Source: Teredinibacter turnerae T7901 (GTDB taxonomy: Bacteria > Pseudomonadota > Gammaproteobacteria > Pseudomonadales > Cellvibrionaceae). Taken from it: a stretch of DNA of 64,000 nt. Both the position numbers and the translations under genes were made by a program. Of this stretch, positions 55,847-64,000 are shown in pieces. Position 1 is the stretch's first letter, and the number at the start of each line of letters is the position of its first letter. The notes under the pieces are model-generated. The model saw only the letters and a program-made list of their open reading frames with translations. It was not told the origin of the DNA and searched no databases. Where the stretch lies: NCBI RefSeq assembly GCF_000023025.1, contig NC_012997.1:3717125-3781124 (forward strand), written 5' to 3'.

Positions 55847-57421
55847 TTATCTGCCCTGCGCGAGCCGCTCATAAAGAGCTGGTGGGAAATTGGCTGCACG
55901 CATGACATCCATTGTACGCTGATAATCATAACCGACGCTAAGTAATTCAAAGGTCGCATCAGCAGGGCGAAAAATGCCGTACTCCGCTGCGGTTTTTCCG
56001 CTTCGAGGCTGACCTACAGAACCGGGGCACGCGAGCGCGCAGCGCGCGGAGGACAAGAGCTGAAGCGCATGGTCACAACGCGAATCACCTGCCGCGTCAC
56101 GGCGATAGACGCCGGCGACATGGCTATGCCCATGAAATGCCAAGGCTATTTGATGTTGTACCAGCCAATCGAGATTAGCTTCGTAGGTCATGTGGTAGAC
56201 ATAACCGTAAAAATAATTTTTGTCTATAGGCGCTCCGTGCACCGCCAACCAGGAGTCACTTTGAAAGTAAGGCGGCAACTCAGCCAGCCAACGCATATCG
56301 TCTTGTGTTAGAACCCTGCGCGTCCAATCAATCGCCCAGCAAGCGAGCTTGGAAAAGCCGGTGCTCACATCTCCCGACGCAGCGGCATAATCATGATTGC
56401 CCTGGATGATAATTGCGTTCTGCTGCTTTAACACCTCGATGCACTCACGCGGATGCGGCCCGTATCCAACGATATCCCCCAACACCAGAATTCTCGATAT
56501 CTGCCGCACACGCAAATCTGCAAGTACGGCCTGTAAAGCGAATAAATTCGCGTGAATGTCCGCCAAGATCGCCAGGGGCGATGTCACATTCGCATTACAA
56601 TCTCCTGATGTTTCAGCAGCAGACAATTGGGTAGATCCGACAGCAAGCGAACGATGCCGGTCTGGCCTTTGGGGGTAGGCCGCTTTAGTCAAGCATGCAG
56701 AAATGGTATTCAAACACTGTTGTTCGCGCCCCCCCACCGCAATGCAATACCGCAGCTGTCCAAGCAACACTTGAATCTTATGGGGCGATTGAAACACGTC
56801 CAATAAAATGTCACACAATGACTGCCCGAAAATATCGGCGTGCTCAGTACTAAACTCCGCGAGCTGGCGGATCCAAACGGCCAGAATACTGGCAAAGCTG
56901 GTGAAAAGGTCCCACTGGTAGCGATCGTCATCGAGGTAATACACCGCTCCGGCGTCGGTCCAGCCGAAATTGGATAGCCCCTCGTCCAACCGGAAGCCAC
57001 TTTCGTGAGCAACCGAAAAATACAAGCGACATAACTGCGCCAATAACGTAAGTGCCTGGGCAGGTTTTCTTTGCAATAACTCAGGAAGCGTACTGTGAAA
57101 GGTATGTATCCGAGGAGCGATATTACCAATAAATATCTGGTCATCGGTGTGCCACAGAAACCACGTTTTTTCCGGGTGGTATGCATTCAACCGACGATCC
57201 AGAGCTAAAGCAGATAGTGCGCGTTTTTCTGCGTCCTGTGACTGAAATACGAAATCCGTACGTAACTTGGCGACAAAGCGGCTCGCCACAAACAACTGTG
57301 TCGCAGGACGACCGGTGAACAGGGTATTGTGCTGTAGCTCCTGGGGCTGCTGCAGAGTGGCGGCAATATCAGAGACAGCAATGGGCTCGCGACCACTCAC
57401 ACCACCAACAACAGTTAACAT
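55847..57421 (-). CDS. Calcineurin-like metallophosphatase with a kinase-like N-terminal domain
   Basis: The 524-residue protein has two parts. The C-terminal region (about 285-524) is a metallophosphoesterase: 'LAILADIHANLFALQAVL' (DxH), 'ILVLGDIVGYGPH' (GD), 'IIIQGNHDYAAA' (GNHD), 'WLAVHGAP' and 'LAFHGHSHVAGVY' (GHxH) give the full dimetal site. The N-terminal region (about 1-260) resembles a degenerate protein-kinase/phosphotransferase fold: 'HESGFRLDEGLSNFGW' and 'VYYLDDDRYQWDLF' mimic the catalytic loop and metal-binding segment, but the usual HxD is not intact. Lying just downstream of a GTPase/Roadblock cluster on the same strand, it may be a phospho-effector of that system. This is inference. 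Confidence 0.8.
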   Translation of the reverse strand: MLTVVGGVSGREPIAVSDIAATLQQPQELQHNTLFTGRPATQLFVASRFVAKLRTDFVFQSQDAEKRALSALALDRRLNAYHPEKTWFLWHTDDQIFIGNIAPRIHTFHSTLPELLQRKPAQALTLLAQLCRLYFSVAHESGFRLDEGLSNFGWTDAGAVYYLDDDRYQWDLFTSFASILAVWIRQLAEFSTEHADIFGQSLCDILLDVFQSPHKIQVLLGQLRYCIAVGGREQQCLNTISACLTKAAYPQRPDRHRSLAVGSTQLSAAETSGDCNANVTSPLAILADIHANLFALQAVLADLRVRQISRILVLGDIVGYGPHPRECIEVLKQQNAIIIQGNHDYAAASGDVSTGFSKLACWAIDWTRRVLTQDDMRWLAELPPYFQSDSWLAVHGAPIDKNYFYGYVYHMTYEANLDWLVQHQIALAFHGHSHVAGVYRRDAAGDSRCDHALQLLSSARCALACPGSVGQPRSGKTAAEYGIFRPADATFELLSVGYDYQRTMDVMRAANFPPALYERLAQGR

Positions 57422-57565
57422 CGCAATTTATTGGCTGTGCAAAAGCGAGGGCTAGTATGTTGCGCAGGCGCAGCGCAACATGCCCCCATTGGCGAGACCG
57501 GAAATGCATTGCCGGGGATCCCCAATATAGGTTTGAAACTGCCGCCAATGCACCCACTCAACTTG

Positions 57566-57973
57566 CTAAGGACACATGGAAGCAACATTCGGCAATGCTG
57601 TTCGCAATGACGACCACCCCATACCCAAGTTCGCCTTGCGCCCGGTAATAAGTACCAGCAAGCAATTTTCCTTGCCCGGGATCACACTCATAAAGTGATA
57701 AGTGTGTTCGGTACTCATTTGAACCTCTTTAATGGAGTTCTGCACAGCAGTGCCTCGCTGATTGGCGAGAAGCTGTTCGACAGTAGTGATGGTTTTACCG
57801 CGAAACATATCGACGGCGGCGGCGGCCACAGCATCCAGATAACTTTGCGTAAAATAAGGAACAGTGTGGTGTGCTGCCAACAATAAACCCGAGCTCAGGT
57901 CGACAACGGCCGCGCCGAGAGCATCGTTCACATTACCGACCAGTTCAGCACAGGATGAATTCAAATCTGCCAT
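57566..57973 (-). CDS. Roadblock/LC7-like protein 1
   Basis: A 135-residue alpha/beta protein whose layout fits the Roadblock/LC7 fold: 'LNDALGAAVVDLSSG'-type first strands (actual 'VNDALGAAVVDLSSGLLLAA'), a long helix ('YLDAVAAAAVDMFRGKTITT') and a last strand pair ('YHFMSVIPGKENCLLVLITG'). Roadblock proteins act as dimers that bind small GTPases, as activators or scaffolds. It is the fourth gene on the minus strand in a cluster with a second Roadblock protein (32-base gap), a Ras-like GTPase and a receiver-like protein. Confidence 0.72.
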   Translation of the reverse strand: MADLNSSCAELVGNVNDALGAAVVDLSSGLLLAAHHTVPYFTQSYLDAVAAAAVDMFRGKTITTVEQLLANQRGTAVQNSIKEVQMSTEHTYHFMSVIPGKENCLLVLITGRKANLGMGWSSLRTALPNVASMCP

Positions 57974-58005
57974 AGATATTTCCTCATAGAAACGAAATGA
58001 CGGCG

Positions 58006-58398
58006 CTAAAGACCAATATCACGCTGGAAACTTTCCGCTGTCGTACGGGTTGACGATAACAACAGGCCCAGGCTTACCGATTTTTTGGCCAACGCGCTGA
58101 GCACCAGTTTTTTGCCTATACGTTTTAAAGCAACGTAACCATTTTCATTTTGGAGAATCACAAAATCGCAGTTATTTTGATGCGCCTCCAATGCGATTTT
58201 TTCAGCCAGCGCGAGGCACGAGCTGGTCATCGCAGCTAACTTTGAGTCTGTGACATCACCCCGCGCTTTACTCGCGATGGCATGCCCATCAATGCTTGAA
58301 AGTAAAGCGGCATAAACGCCGTCATTAGAGTCGAGTAATGCACTCAAATGTGAGTCCACGACCTTGCGCTTTAGCACCAACTCAGTTTTTTCTGTCAT
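58006..58398 (-). CDS. Roadblock/LC7-family protein 2
   Basis: The 130-residue protein is a clearer Roadblock/LC7 member: 'LSALLDSNDGVYAALLSSID' followed by 'GHAIASKARGD', the helix 'SKLAAMTSSCLALAEKIALE', then 'CDFVILQNENGYVALKRIGK' and 'LVLSALAKKSVSLGLLLSST'. It begins 2 bases after the GTPase stop codon, so the two are co-translated, as expected for a GTPase and its Roadblock partner. The N-terminal 15 residues are a charged extension. Confidence 0.82.
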   Translation of the reverse strand: MTEKTELVLKRKVVDSHLSALLDSNDGVYAALLSSIDGHAIASKARGDVTDSKLAAMTSSCLALAEKIALEAHQNNCDFVILQNENGYVALKRIGKKLVLSALAKKSVSLGLLLSSTRTTAESFQRDIGL

Positions 58399-58400
58399 CT

Positions 58401-58928
58401 TCAGGCAAACTCCAATACGGACATCAACGAATCCAGTAAAAGCACCACATCGTCCCGGCTGCGAGGGTCCGTTTCGATCACTGGCGCAAACAAACCCCGC
58501 TGCTCAAGCGCCGTAAAATACTGATCAAGTGAAGCCTTCCCGTTCTGGTCCCAGCGAGTGACGCCTACCACGAACGCCGTGGCGTCAATTAATTCCGCAA
58601 AGTTGTCGATATACATGTTCATATCCGCGACCGGGTCAGCGCGCGTGTTATCCACCAGAATAATTAAACCCAACGCTCCATCCGCAATAATTTCCCACAT
58701 ATGGCGAAACCGTTCCTGGCCTGGCGTACCGTACAAACGAATTTGCGTATCTTCATCCAGCACAACCTCACCAAAATCGAAGGCAACCGTGGTCGTTTGC
58801 TTCAGGGCCTGGAGTTCATCAGTGGTTTCCGCATCGGTATTTATCGGAGGGATATCGCTTATCGCATTGATTGCGGTGGATTTCCCCACGCCAGCCGTAC
58901 CGGTAATCACAAATTTCAATTCGCTCAC
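58401..58928 (-). CDS. Small Ras-like GTPase (COG2229/Gtr1-type)
   Basis: The 175-residue GTPase has a P-loop at residues 10-18 (GTAGVGKST), a Thr-rich switch I ('ALKQTTTVAFDFGE'), a G3 motif at 65-71 reading LYGTPGQ, and a G4-like 'VTRWDQ' (124-127) replacing NKxD. The GTPGQ and TRWD variants are typical of the bacterial single-domain GTPases found with Roadblock proteins, such as actinobacterial conservon CvnD. It likely cycles between GTP and GDP under control of the two Roadblock proteins. The start is GTG 58928 with GAGGT upstream. The gap to the preceding gene is 5 bases. Confidence 0.9.
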   Translation of the reverse strand: MSELKFVITGTAGVGKSTAINAISDIPPINTDAETTDELQALKQTTTVAFDFGEVVLDEDTQIRLYGTPGQERFRHMWEIIADGALGLIILVDNTRADPVADMNMYIDNFAELIDATAFVVGVTRWDQNGKASLDQYFTALEQRGLFAPVIETDPRSRDDVVLLLDSLMSVLEFA

Positions 58929-58933
58929 AATGG

Positions 58934-59596
58934 TTACCTCGCCCCCAACTTCATGCGCAATTTACTGAAAAGGGAGGCGTGTTTCGCACCCGCAGACGCA
59001 TGCTCAATTGTCGAATGCTGGCTTAAACGGGTTGCTACACAATCGTATTCGCGGCAACGGGCAAGAAACAGCTCAATCTGCGCCGCGGACACTCCAACCA
59101 TTGTTGCCGCTTTTTCCACGGCAAGTTCATGACTCATAAACGCAGCACATAAGCGCGCGCCTTTTGCAAAGTCGTTGATCACCGCCTTGGGTGGCCAACG
59201 GGTAAGCTTATACAGCTGAATCTGTTCCGCACTCGACTTGTCAGAAGACAGCGGCATTTCAGCGTGTGCGCTCGGGCGCCCCTCAATTAATTCCAGCACG
59301 CGGATAATATCGATTGAGCGCAATGGCTTGTGCACGACACAATCACCCGCACTACTCGTTGTGTCTGATGTTGTCTGGGCGCTTATTTTTATCACCAGGT
59401 CCACCTGACCAAACAGACTGTCTGCTTGCGCACGACCGATGTCTGAATCCACGTCTACCACGGCAATGTCACCATCGCGCTCCACAATTTGACAGGTAAA
59501 CGCCGTTTTAAAAGACAGCAGTGACAGCAAACTGCTAAACACCATTCGGTCGTTATCGGACATGGCGTACAGCTGAATTTTTTTCACAACAGACAT
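58934..59596 (-). CDS. Receiver-like protein with C-terminal helical domain, GTPase-cluster gene
   Basis: About 220 residues, family not recognised. The first 120 residues look like a degenerate response-regulator receiver: 'VKKIQLYAMSDNDRMVFSSL', an internal strand 'GDIAVVDVDSDIG', and 'CVVHKPLRSIDIIRVLELIE', which resembles the conserved Lys-Pro end of receivers. Residues about 140-200 are helical and could be a winged helix or protein-binding bundle ('PPKAVINDFAKGARLCAAFM', 'AATMVGVSAAQIELFLARCR'). It is the first gene of the cluster, 5 bases before the GTPase. I chose ATG 59596 (GGAAA upstream) over GTG 59620. Confidence 0.7.
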   Translation of the reverse strand: MSVVKKIQLYAMSDNDRMVFSSLLSLLSFKTAFTCQIVERDGDIAVVDVDSDIGRAQADSLFGQVDLVIKISAQTTSDTTSSAGDCVVHKPLRSIDIIRVLELIEGRPSAHAEMPLSSDKSSAEQIQLYKLTRWPPKAVINDFAKGARLCAAFMSHELAVEKAATMVGVSAAQIELFLARCREYDCVATRLSQHSTIEHASAGAKHASLFSKLRMKLGAR

Positions 59597-59672
59597 AATT
59601 TTCCGCACGCCTGAAAACACCAGAAATCAAAAGGCGTTATTTTCCAACAGCCCAGCACTCGCGCAATTTTTG

Positions 59673-60127
59673 TATAGAAACCTCTGATTAACTTGGTGAT
59701 TCCTGTAAGCCCCGCAGCACCCACGGGCATAAAGGGGCGACCTGCGGCGATCGTTCGTGACCTTACCTCTCTTGCTAAGGACTAATTAATTGCAAAAGGC
59801 GCCGAACAACTAACCACCGCAGATCACGCAGAGTAATTACTAGGGCCTGTTAACACTAATTCGATTCATTCTGTTGCGGCTAAAATTTCGCTATCAAGGC
59901 GTTTGGAGCGTATTTTGGTTGTTCCAAATGAGCGATAAACAACGCTGAGAGCGGGATTTTAGCCGCAACCCGCAGGGCTGGGCCTGTATTTCCAGGCTGA
60001 TGCGTTATTTTTCGCTCGTTTAGCCCGCTAAACAACGCCAAAAATGCCTTTCATCCTGAAAATACAGGCTCCAGCAGAGCGAATTGAATTAGTGTTAACA
60101 GGCCCTAGGTTGATCACAGGTTCCTAT
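59673..60127. mobile_element. Miniature inverted-repeat element B, related to element A
   Basis: Ends TATAGAAACCTCTGATTAAC (59673) and GTTGATCACAGGTTCCTAT (ending 60127) are imperfect inverted repeats matching the ends of element A at 24607-24923. Read on the minus strand, its body aligns with element A by eye (shared GCGCCTTT.GCAATTAAT and GGGGCTTACAGGAAT). It carries a second element at 59841-60107 and lacks the extra roughly 120-bp foldback segment present in element A. Confidence 0.75.
59841..60107. mobile_element. Second miniature element nested in element B
   Basis: A 267-bp segment bounded by 27-bp inverted repeats with one mismatch (outer TAGGGCCTGTTAACACTAAT at 59841-59860; complement ending at 60107). 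CTAG is present on both sides (59840-59843 and 60105-60108), a likely target duplication. Joining the flanks across one CTAG restores a sequence matching the corresponding region of element A. No protein is encoded. Confidence 0.8.
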
Positions 60128-60286
60128 GATTTGCGTTGTCATTTGAGTTAAGAACAGTCGGTACAAAAACGCCAATGCAAAGCCTGCGCGCTTATAAAAG
60201 TGTGACGGAGCGAAATATAAAAACTAATTTTTTATTCCAGGCCTGGATGTCGCCAGTCCACCACGCCATTGAACATGCGAGGCTTA

Positions 60287-60337
60287 TTTCGAATGAGCGC
60301 TGCTATCGAATGAGCGCTGGTATCGAATGAGCGCTGA
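60287..60337. repeat. Three tandem copies of a 17-bp repeat
   Basis: Units TTTCGAATGAGCGCTGC, TATCGAATGAGCGCTGG and TATCGAATGAGCGCTGA lie head to tail. Each contains the palindromic core AGCGCT. They lie about 270-310 bases before the antiporter gene. Confidence 0.85.
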
Positions 60338-60602
60338 TTGGCGCGGGAATAAACGTTGGCTACAGTTGTACAATCCAACTGGGGGCGAGCGCCTATGCAT
60401 ATAAGGTATGTGTTACACGCTTGGATAACATGCTAACTGGGGACGTCTTTACGGGGTCAAGGACATGTATATGCAATAATAGGCGACATCACCCGACTCC
60501 ATCTTTTAACACCACGGCTACCTGTTCACCGCGAAGGGCGCTACTCTTACACTTCGCCGCTGAAACACCGACATTCACCAATCCTATCGAGTAATTCTGA
60601 CT

Positions 60603-62369
60603 ATGGACCATCACGGCATTCTTGTTTTTCTGGCTTACCTGCTGGCAGCCATGGTAGCTGTGCCAATTTTTAAACGCTTGGGGTTAGGTGCCATTCTCGG
60701 CTACCTGGTAGCCGGTACCGTGCTTGGTCCGCAAATCCTTCATGTGGTAATCAACCCCGACGATGCCCTGCATCTGGCGGAGTTTGGCATTGTCATGCTG
60801 CTGTTTGTGATCGGGCTGGAGCTCAACCCACAGAAATTATGGGAAATGCGTACCCAGGTACTGCTGATGGGCGGCGGTCAATTACTGGGCTCGGCGGTGG
60901 TTATCGCGCTCTTGTGCCATTTCCTGTTTGGCTTTGATTGGCAAATCGCCATGCTACTGGGTTTAACACTCGGTTTGTCATCCACAGCTTTCGCCGTACA
61001 ACTGATGGATGAGCACGGGGTAATGGCAACAGACCTCGGCCGCAAAGGCTTCTCCATGTTGCTGCTGCAGGATATGGCAGTGATACCGATTCTGATTCTG
61101 GTCAGCGCCTTTGCCCCGCAAATCGCCACCGCAGGTCACAACACTGCGCCCTGGTGGTACGGCCCCCTGGCCATCGCCGCTGTACTCTTAGTGGGTCGCT
61201 TTGCCATTAACCCGCTACTAACCATTATCGCCGCCACCAATATCCGCGAACTACTCACCGCAGCGGCCCTTTTTATCGTTATCGGCACGGCGTTTTTAAT
61301 GCAGAGCGTCGGCTTCAGTATGGGCCTGGGGGCGTTCCTGGCGGGCATAGTACTCGCCAACTGCAGCTTCCGTCACCAATTGGAAACCGATATTGAGCCA
61401 TTTAAGGGACTGCTGCTTGGACTGTTTTTTATGGCCGTGGGGATGACCCTAAATCTCCAGCTACTGGTCACCAAACCTTTGCTTATATTCGGCCTGGCGG
61501 TGGGCCTGATGCTGCTTAAAACGGCGGTTATCACCCTGCTGTGCCGCAACAAATCCACCGATATCTGGGACGCACTGGCACTGGGTTTAATGCTTTCCCA
61601 GGGCGGCGAATTCGCGTTTGTGGTGCTCACGAAGATGGTCAATTTCGGCGTCGCCGATAACGCAACACGCGATATCGTGGTAATTGTTGTCGGTGTATCC
61701 ATGGCGCTCACCTCACCCGCGCTAATGCTGTTCAATCTGTGGCGCAAGCGGCATCAGGACACGCCGCGCAGTTACGACAAAATCGACAACGAGGAACCAG
61801 AAGTGATTATTGCGGGCCTCGGGCGTTTCGGTCAGATCGCGGCCCGTATTCTCGCTGCCAACGAAATGCACTTCTCAGCGCTGGATAAAGATGCGAGCCA
61901 CGTGGATTTTGTGCGTAAATTCGGCAACAAAATCTACTACGGGGATGCAACACGGCTAGACCTGCTCAACGCCGCCGGGCTGGCCCACGCCCGACTGCTC
62001 CTGGTGGCGGTCGACGACGAAAAGGATTCGCTGACGATTGTCGACAATGTGCAAAGCGCCTACCCCAACTTAAAAATTATTGTCCGTGCCCATAACCGCG
62101 CCCATGCTTACCAGCTGTTCGCGCGCAAAGTGGACGTAGTCGTGCGGGAAACCTTTGAGAGCGGGCTTATCGCTGCCCGTCACACCCTGGAGTTACTCGG
62201 CTACACCGAGAGCCAGGCGCTGAATAAAATTGAAATTTTCCGTCAGCACGATGAACAGATGATGATGAACGCCGTCGCTCACAAGGAGGATCTGACCAAA
62301 CTGCAACAAATCGCAATGGAGGGGCGCAGGGAGCTGGAGGAGTTGTTTAAACAGGATACCCATCACTGA
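60603..62369 (+). CDS. CPA2-family potassium/proton antiporter with RCK domain, KefB/KefC-like
   Basis: The 588-residue membrane protein exchanges or releases K+ (or Na+) for H+. Residues about 1-385 form 12-13 transmembrane helices of the Na+/H+ exchanger fold ('GAILGYLVAGTVLGPQIL', 'FGIVMLLFVIGLELNPQKLW', 'LLGLTLGLSSTAFAVQLMDE', 'AFLAGIVLANCSFRHQLE'). Residues about 398-515 form an RCK/TrkA-N domain with nucleotide-binding 'VIIAGLGRFGQIAARILAAN' and 'YYGDATRLDLLNAAGLAHAR'. The C-terminal tail is helical and His/Glu-rich. It could be KefB, KefC or YbaL by homology; no kefF/kefG ancillary gene is adjacent, so the exact type is open. Confidence 0.9.
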   Translation: MDHHGILVFLAYLLAAMVAVPIFKRLGLGAILGYLVAGTVLGPQILHVVINPDDALHLAEFGIVMLLFVIGLELNPQKLWEMRTQVLLMGGGQLLGSAVVIALLCHFLFGFDWQIAMLLGLTLGLSSTAFAVQLMDEHGVMATDLGRKGFSMLLLQDMAVIPILILVSAFAPQIATAGHNTAPWWYGPLAIAAVLLVGRFAINPLLTIIAATNIRELLTAAALFIVIGTAFLMQSVGFSMGLGAFLAGIVLANCSFRHQLETDIEPFKGLLLGLFFMAVGMTLNLQLLVTKPLLIFGLAVGLMLLKTAVITLLCRNKSTDIWDALALGLMLSQGGEFAFVVLTKMVNFGVADNATRDIVVIVVGVSMALTSPALMLFNLWRKRHQDTPRSYDKIDNEEPEVIIAGLGRFGQIAARILAANEMHFSALDKDASHVDFVRKFGNKIYYGDATRLDLLNAAGLAHARLLLVAVDDEKDSLTIVDNVQSAYPNLKIIVRAHNRAHAYQLFARKVDVVVRETFESGLIAARHTLELLGYTESQALNKIEIFRQHDEQMMMNAVAHKEDLTKLQQIAMEGRRELEELFKQDTHH

Positions 62370-62559
62370 TGCATTGGCGATCTGACCAAGACCATTCGAT
62401 AGAGGTTGAACTTTCACCTGACACCAGAATCATTTTATAAGGTCACCCCTCCTCTTCGGCGAAGGTCTTATATTTCAAATCCGCGGGGGTTTTCGTATGA
62501 TGAGTCACGGCCCTGGAGGGCGTAATCCTAACAACAGATGTACAAGGTAGGTTTTTAAT

Positions 62560-64000
62560 ATGGCGTTACATGAGCGTGCAGGACTCCCGGTGGAGGAGCA
62601 GGATCTCACAAACATTCCGCGTTTAATCAGTGAATATTACACGCGAATTCCCACAACGGCAGAACAACCCGTGGCATTTGGTACTTCCGGGCACCGAGGC
62701 ACGTCATTGACCGGCACCTTCACCGAAACCCATATCGCGGCCGTTTGTCAGGCGCTGGCGGAGTACCGTCAGCAGCAGGGTATTGATGGGCCTATGTATG
62801 TCGGTATCGATACCCATGCCCTATCAGAAAGCGCTTTCATCACCTCGGTGGAAGTGCTTACCGCGAATGGCGTACAGCTTATTGTGCAGGCCGGCCGCGG
62901 CTACACCCCGACGCCAGTTATCTCTCACGCCATACTGGCATACAACGGCGGGCGTAGCGAACATCTGGCAGACGGTATTGTTATCACGCCATCTCACAAT
63001 CCCCCGCAGGATGGCGGCTTTAAGTACAACCCACCCAACGGTGGCCCGGCGGATACCGATGTCACACAAATTATTCAGGATCGCGCCAACCAGATTATCG
63101 ACGATAACAACCGCGAGGTTAAACGCCAGAACTTCAGCACCGCCTGGGCGAGTGATGCAGTCACCGAGTACGATTTTATAAAACCCTATGTGGACGACTT
63201 GGGCAAAGTACTGGATATGACAGCTATTGCCAACGCAGGGGTACGCATCGGTGTCGACCCACTCGGTGGCAGCGGCATTGCTTACTGGGATGTAATAGCC
63301 GACACCTGGGGCGTAAATATCGAAATGGTGAGCCGCAGAGTCGATCCCAACTTCTCGTTTATGACGCTCGATAAAGATGGAAAAATCCGCATGGATTGTT
63401 CCTCACCTTACGCGATGGCGGGCCTGATCGGCATGAAAGACAAGTTCGATATCGCCATCGGCAACGACCCGGATTACGACCGCCACGGCATCGTAACCCC
63501 GACCGGTCTGATGAACCCGAACCACTACCTGGCCGTCGCCATTCAATATCTCTTCTCTCACCGCACCCAGTGGAGCAGCGACCTCGCCATTGGCAAAACG
63601 CTGGTATCCTCCAGTATGATCGACCGCGTCGCCAGTTCGCTCGGCCGCCAGTTGGCCGAAGTACCTGTCGGCTTTAAATGGTTCGTGGATGGATTGTACG
63701 AAGGCCGCTATGGCTTCGGTGGCGAAGAAAGCGCGGGCGCTTCCTTCCTGCGCCGCGACGGGAACGTCTGGTCGACCGATAAAGACGGTATTATTCTCGG
63801 CCTTCTTGCTGCAGAAATTTGCGCGGTTACCGAAAAAGACCCGTCGCAACATTACGCCGCCTTAACCGAAGAATTCGGTGCACCGGTGTACACACGTATA
63901 GACGCACCCGCAAACTCCGCACAGAAAAACTGCTTGAAAAAACTCAGCGCCGACAGCGTAGCCGCAACGGAACTTGCCGGCGAAGCCATCACCCAAAAAC
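62560..64000 (+). CDS. pgm: Phosphoglucomutase (alpha-D-glucose-specific), 5' part, truncated by window edge
   Basis: Pgm interconverts glucose-1-phosphate and glucose-6-phosphate. The frame is open from ATG 62560 to the window end, about 480 codons of an expected 545 or so. The N-terminal 'FGTSGHRG', the active Ser in '[19 protein letters not shown]', the metal loop '[13 protein letters not shown]' (DxDxD variant) and '[12 protein letters not shown]' are all present, matching the bacterial Pgm (not ManB/GlmM) branch. AGGTAGG precedes the start. It would feed glycogen or exopolysaccharide synthesis, or use of sugars released by the cellulases. Confidence 0.95.
   Translation, partial: MALHERAGLPVEEQDLTNIPRLISEYYTRIPTTAEQPVAFGTSGHRGTSLTGTFTETHIAAVCQALAEYRQQQGIDGPMYVGIDTHALSESAFITSVEVLTANGVQLIVQAGRGYTPTPVISHAILAYNGGRSEHLADGIVITPSHNPPQDGGFKYNPPNGGPADTDVTQIIQDRANQIIDDNNREVKRQNFSTAWASDAVTEYDFIKPYVDDLGKVLDMTAIANAGVRIGVDPLGGSGIAYWDVIADTWGVNIEMVSRRVDPNFSFMTLDKDGKIRMDCSSPYAMAGLIGMKDKFDIAIGNDPDYDRHGIVTPTGLMNPNHYLAVAIQYLFSHRTQWSSDLAIGKTLVSSSMIDRVASSLGRQLAEVPVGFKWFVDGLYEGRYGFGGEESAGASFLRRDGNVWSTDKDGIILGLLAAEICAVTEKDPSQHYAALTEEFGAPVYTRIDAPANSAQKNCLKKLSADSVAATELAGEAITQK

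Larger units (their letters stand above)
59597..60602. other. Intergenic region with nested miniature elements and a tandem repeat
   Basis: About 1 kb between the GTPase cluster and the antiporter, with divergent promoters. Miniature element B fills 59673-60127, with a second element inserted in it. A 17-bp tandem repeat lies at 60287-60337. The rest (60340-60600) has no gene. Confidence 0.6.

Noticed and set aside
60136-60330. 64-codon frame over the 17-bp tandem repeats
   Set aside because: The frame is kept open by the repeat and lacks a start site or homology.
60287-60337. CRISPR array
   Set aside because: The three repeats are directly adjacent with no spacers and no cas genes are nearby.

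Overview
The window reads as a chromosomal segment of a marine, polysaccharide-degrading gammaproteobacterium of the Cellvibrionaceae type (Teredinibacter/Saccharophagus-like). The main clue is the set of secreted enzymes built from CBM2 and CBM10 modules joined by long poly-serine linkers, which is characteristic of that group. A complete ectoine operon fits a marine habitat. The genus is an inference, not a proven identity. No rRNA, tRNA, CRISPR array, prophage or transposase gene was recognised.

Layout. 0-5 kb: the end of a CARDB-repeat protein, a PL11 rhamnogalacturonan lyase and a NYN-nuclease/cold-shock fusion. 5-11 kb: a diheme lipoprotein, a PhoX-type phosphatase with a possible Pho box, and a membrane-anchored AraC regulator. 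11-18 kb: a CBM2-CBM10-GH5 endoglucanase, a secreted lipase with a DUF4785-like partner, and a chemoreceptor with an unusual C-terminal sensor. 18-22 kb: a three-gene operon of a thiamine-diphosphate enzyme and two citrate-synthase-fold proteins that seem to lack the catalytic residues. 22-28 kb: a TonB-dependent receptor, a miniature inverted-repeat element, a TM2 protein, a DUF985 cupin and the rRNA methyltransferases RlmI and RlmJ. 28-34 kb: ectA-ectB-ectC-ask_ect with divergent ectR and a recognisable EctR operator. 34-41 kb: a rimK / aspartoacylase-like / retropepsin-like operon, a PL10 pectate lyase, and a trypsin-LRR-TSP3 protease. 41-50 kb: a Zur-like regulator, a two-component system, manA, tag, a metallo-beta-lactamase-fold protein, a GNAT acetyltransferase, a GH10 xylanase and a SemiSWEET. 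50-55.5 kb: a CBM2-CBM10-GH45 endoglucanase, a DUF2807 lipoprotein and selD-selU. 55.5-60 kb: a metallophosphatase with a kinase-like N-terminus, then two Roadblock-like proteins, a Ras-like GTPase and a receiver-like protein. 60-64 kb: nested miniature elements, a KefB/C-type antiporter and the start of phosphoglucomutase.

How the genes work together. PL11, GH5, PL10, GH10 and GH45 together attack pectin, cellulose and xylan of plant cell walls. SemiSWEET, ManA and Pgm can take up or channel the resulting sugars. The ectoine genes form one osmoprotection unit under EctR, with a dedicated aspartokinase supplying precursor. SelD and SelU form a minimal selenium route for tRNA 2-selenouridine.

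The best candidates for an undescribed system are (1) the TPP enzyme plus the tandem degenerate citrate-synthase pair, with its structured leader, and (2) the GTPase/Roadblock/receiver-like cluster with the kinase-like metallophosphatase downstream.
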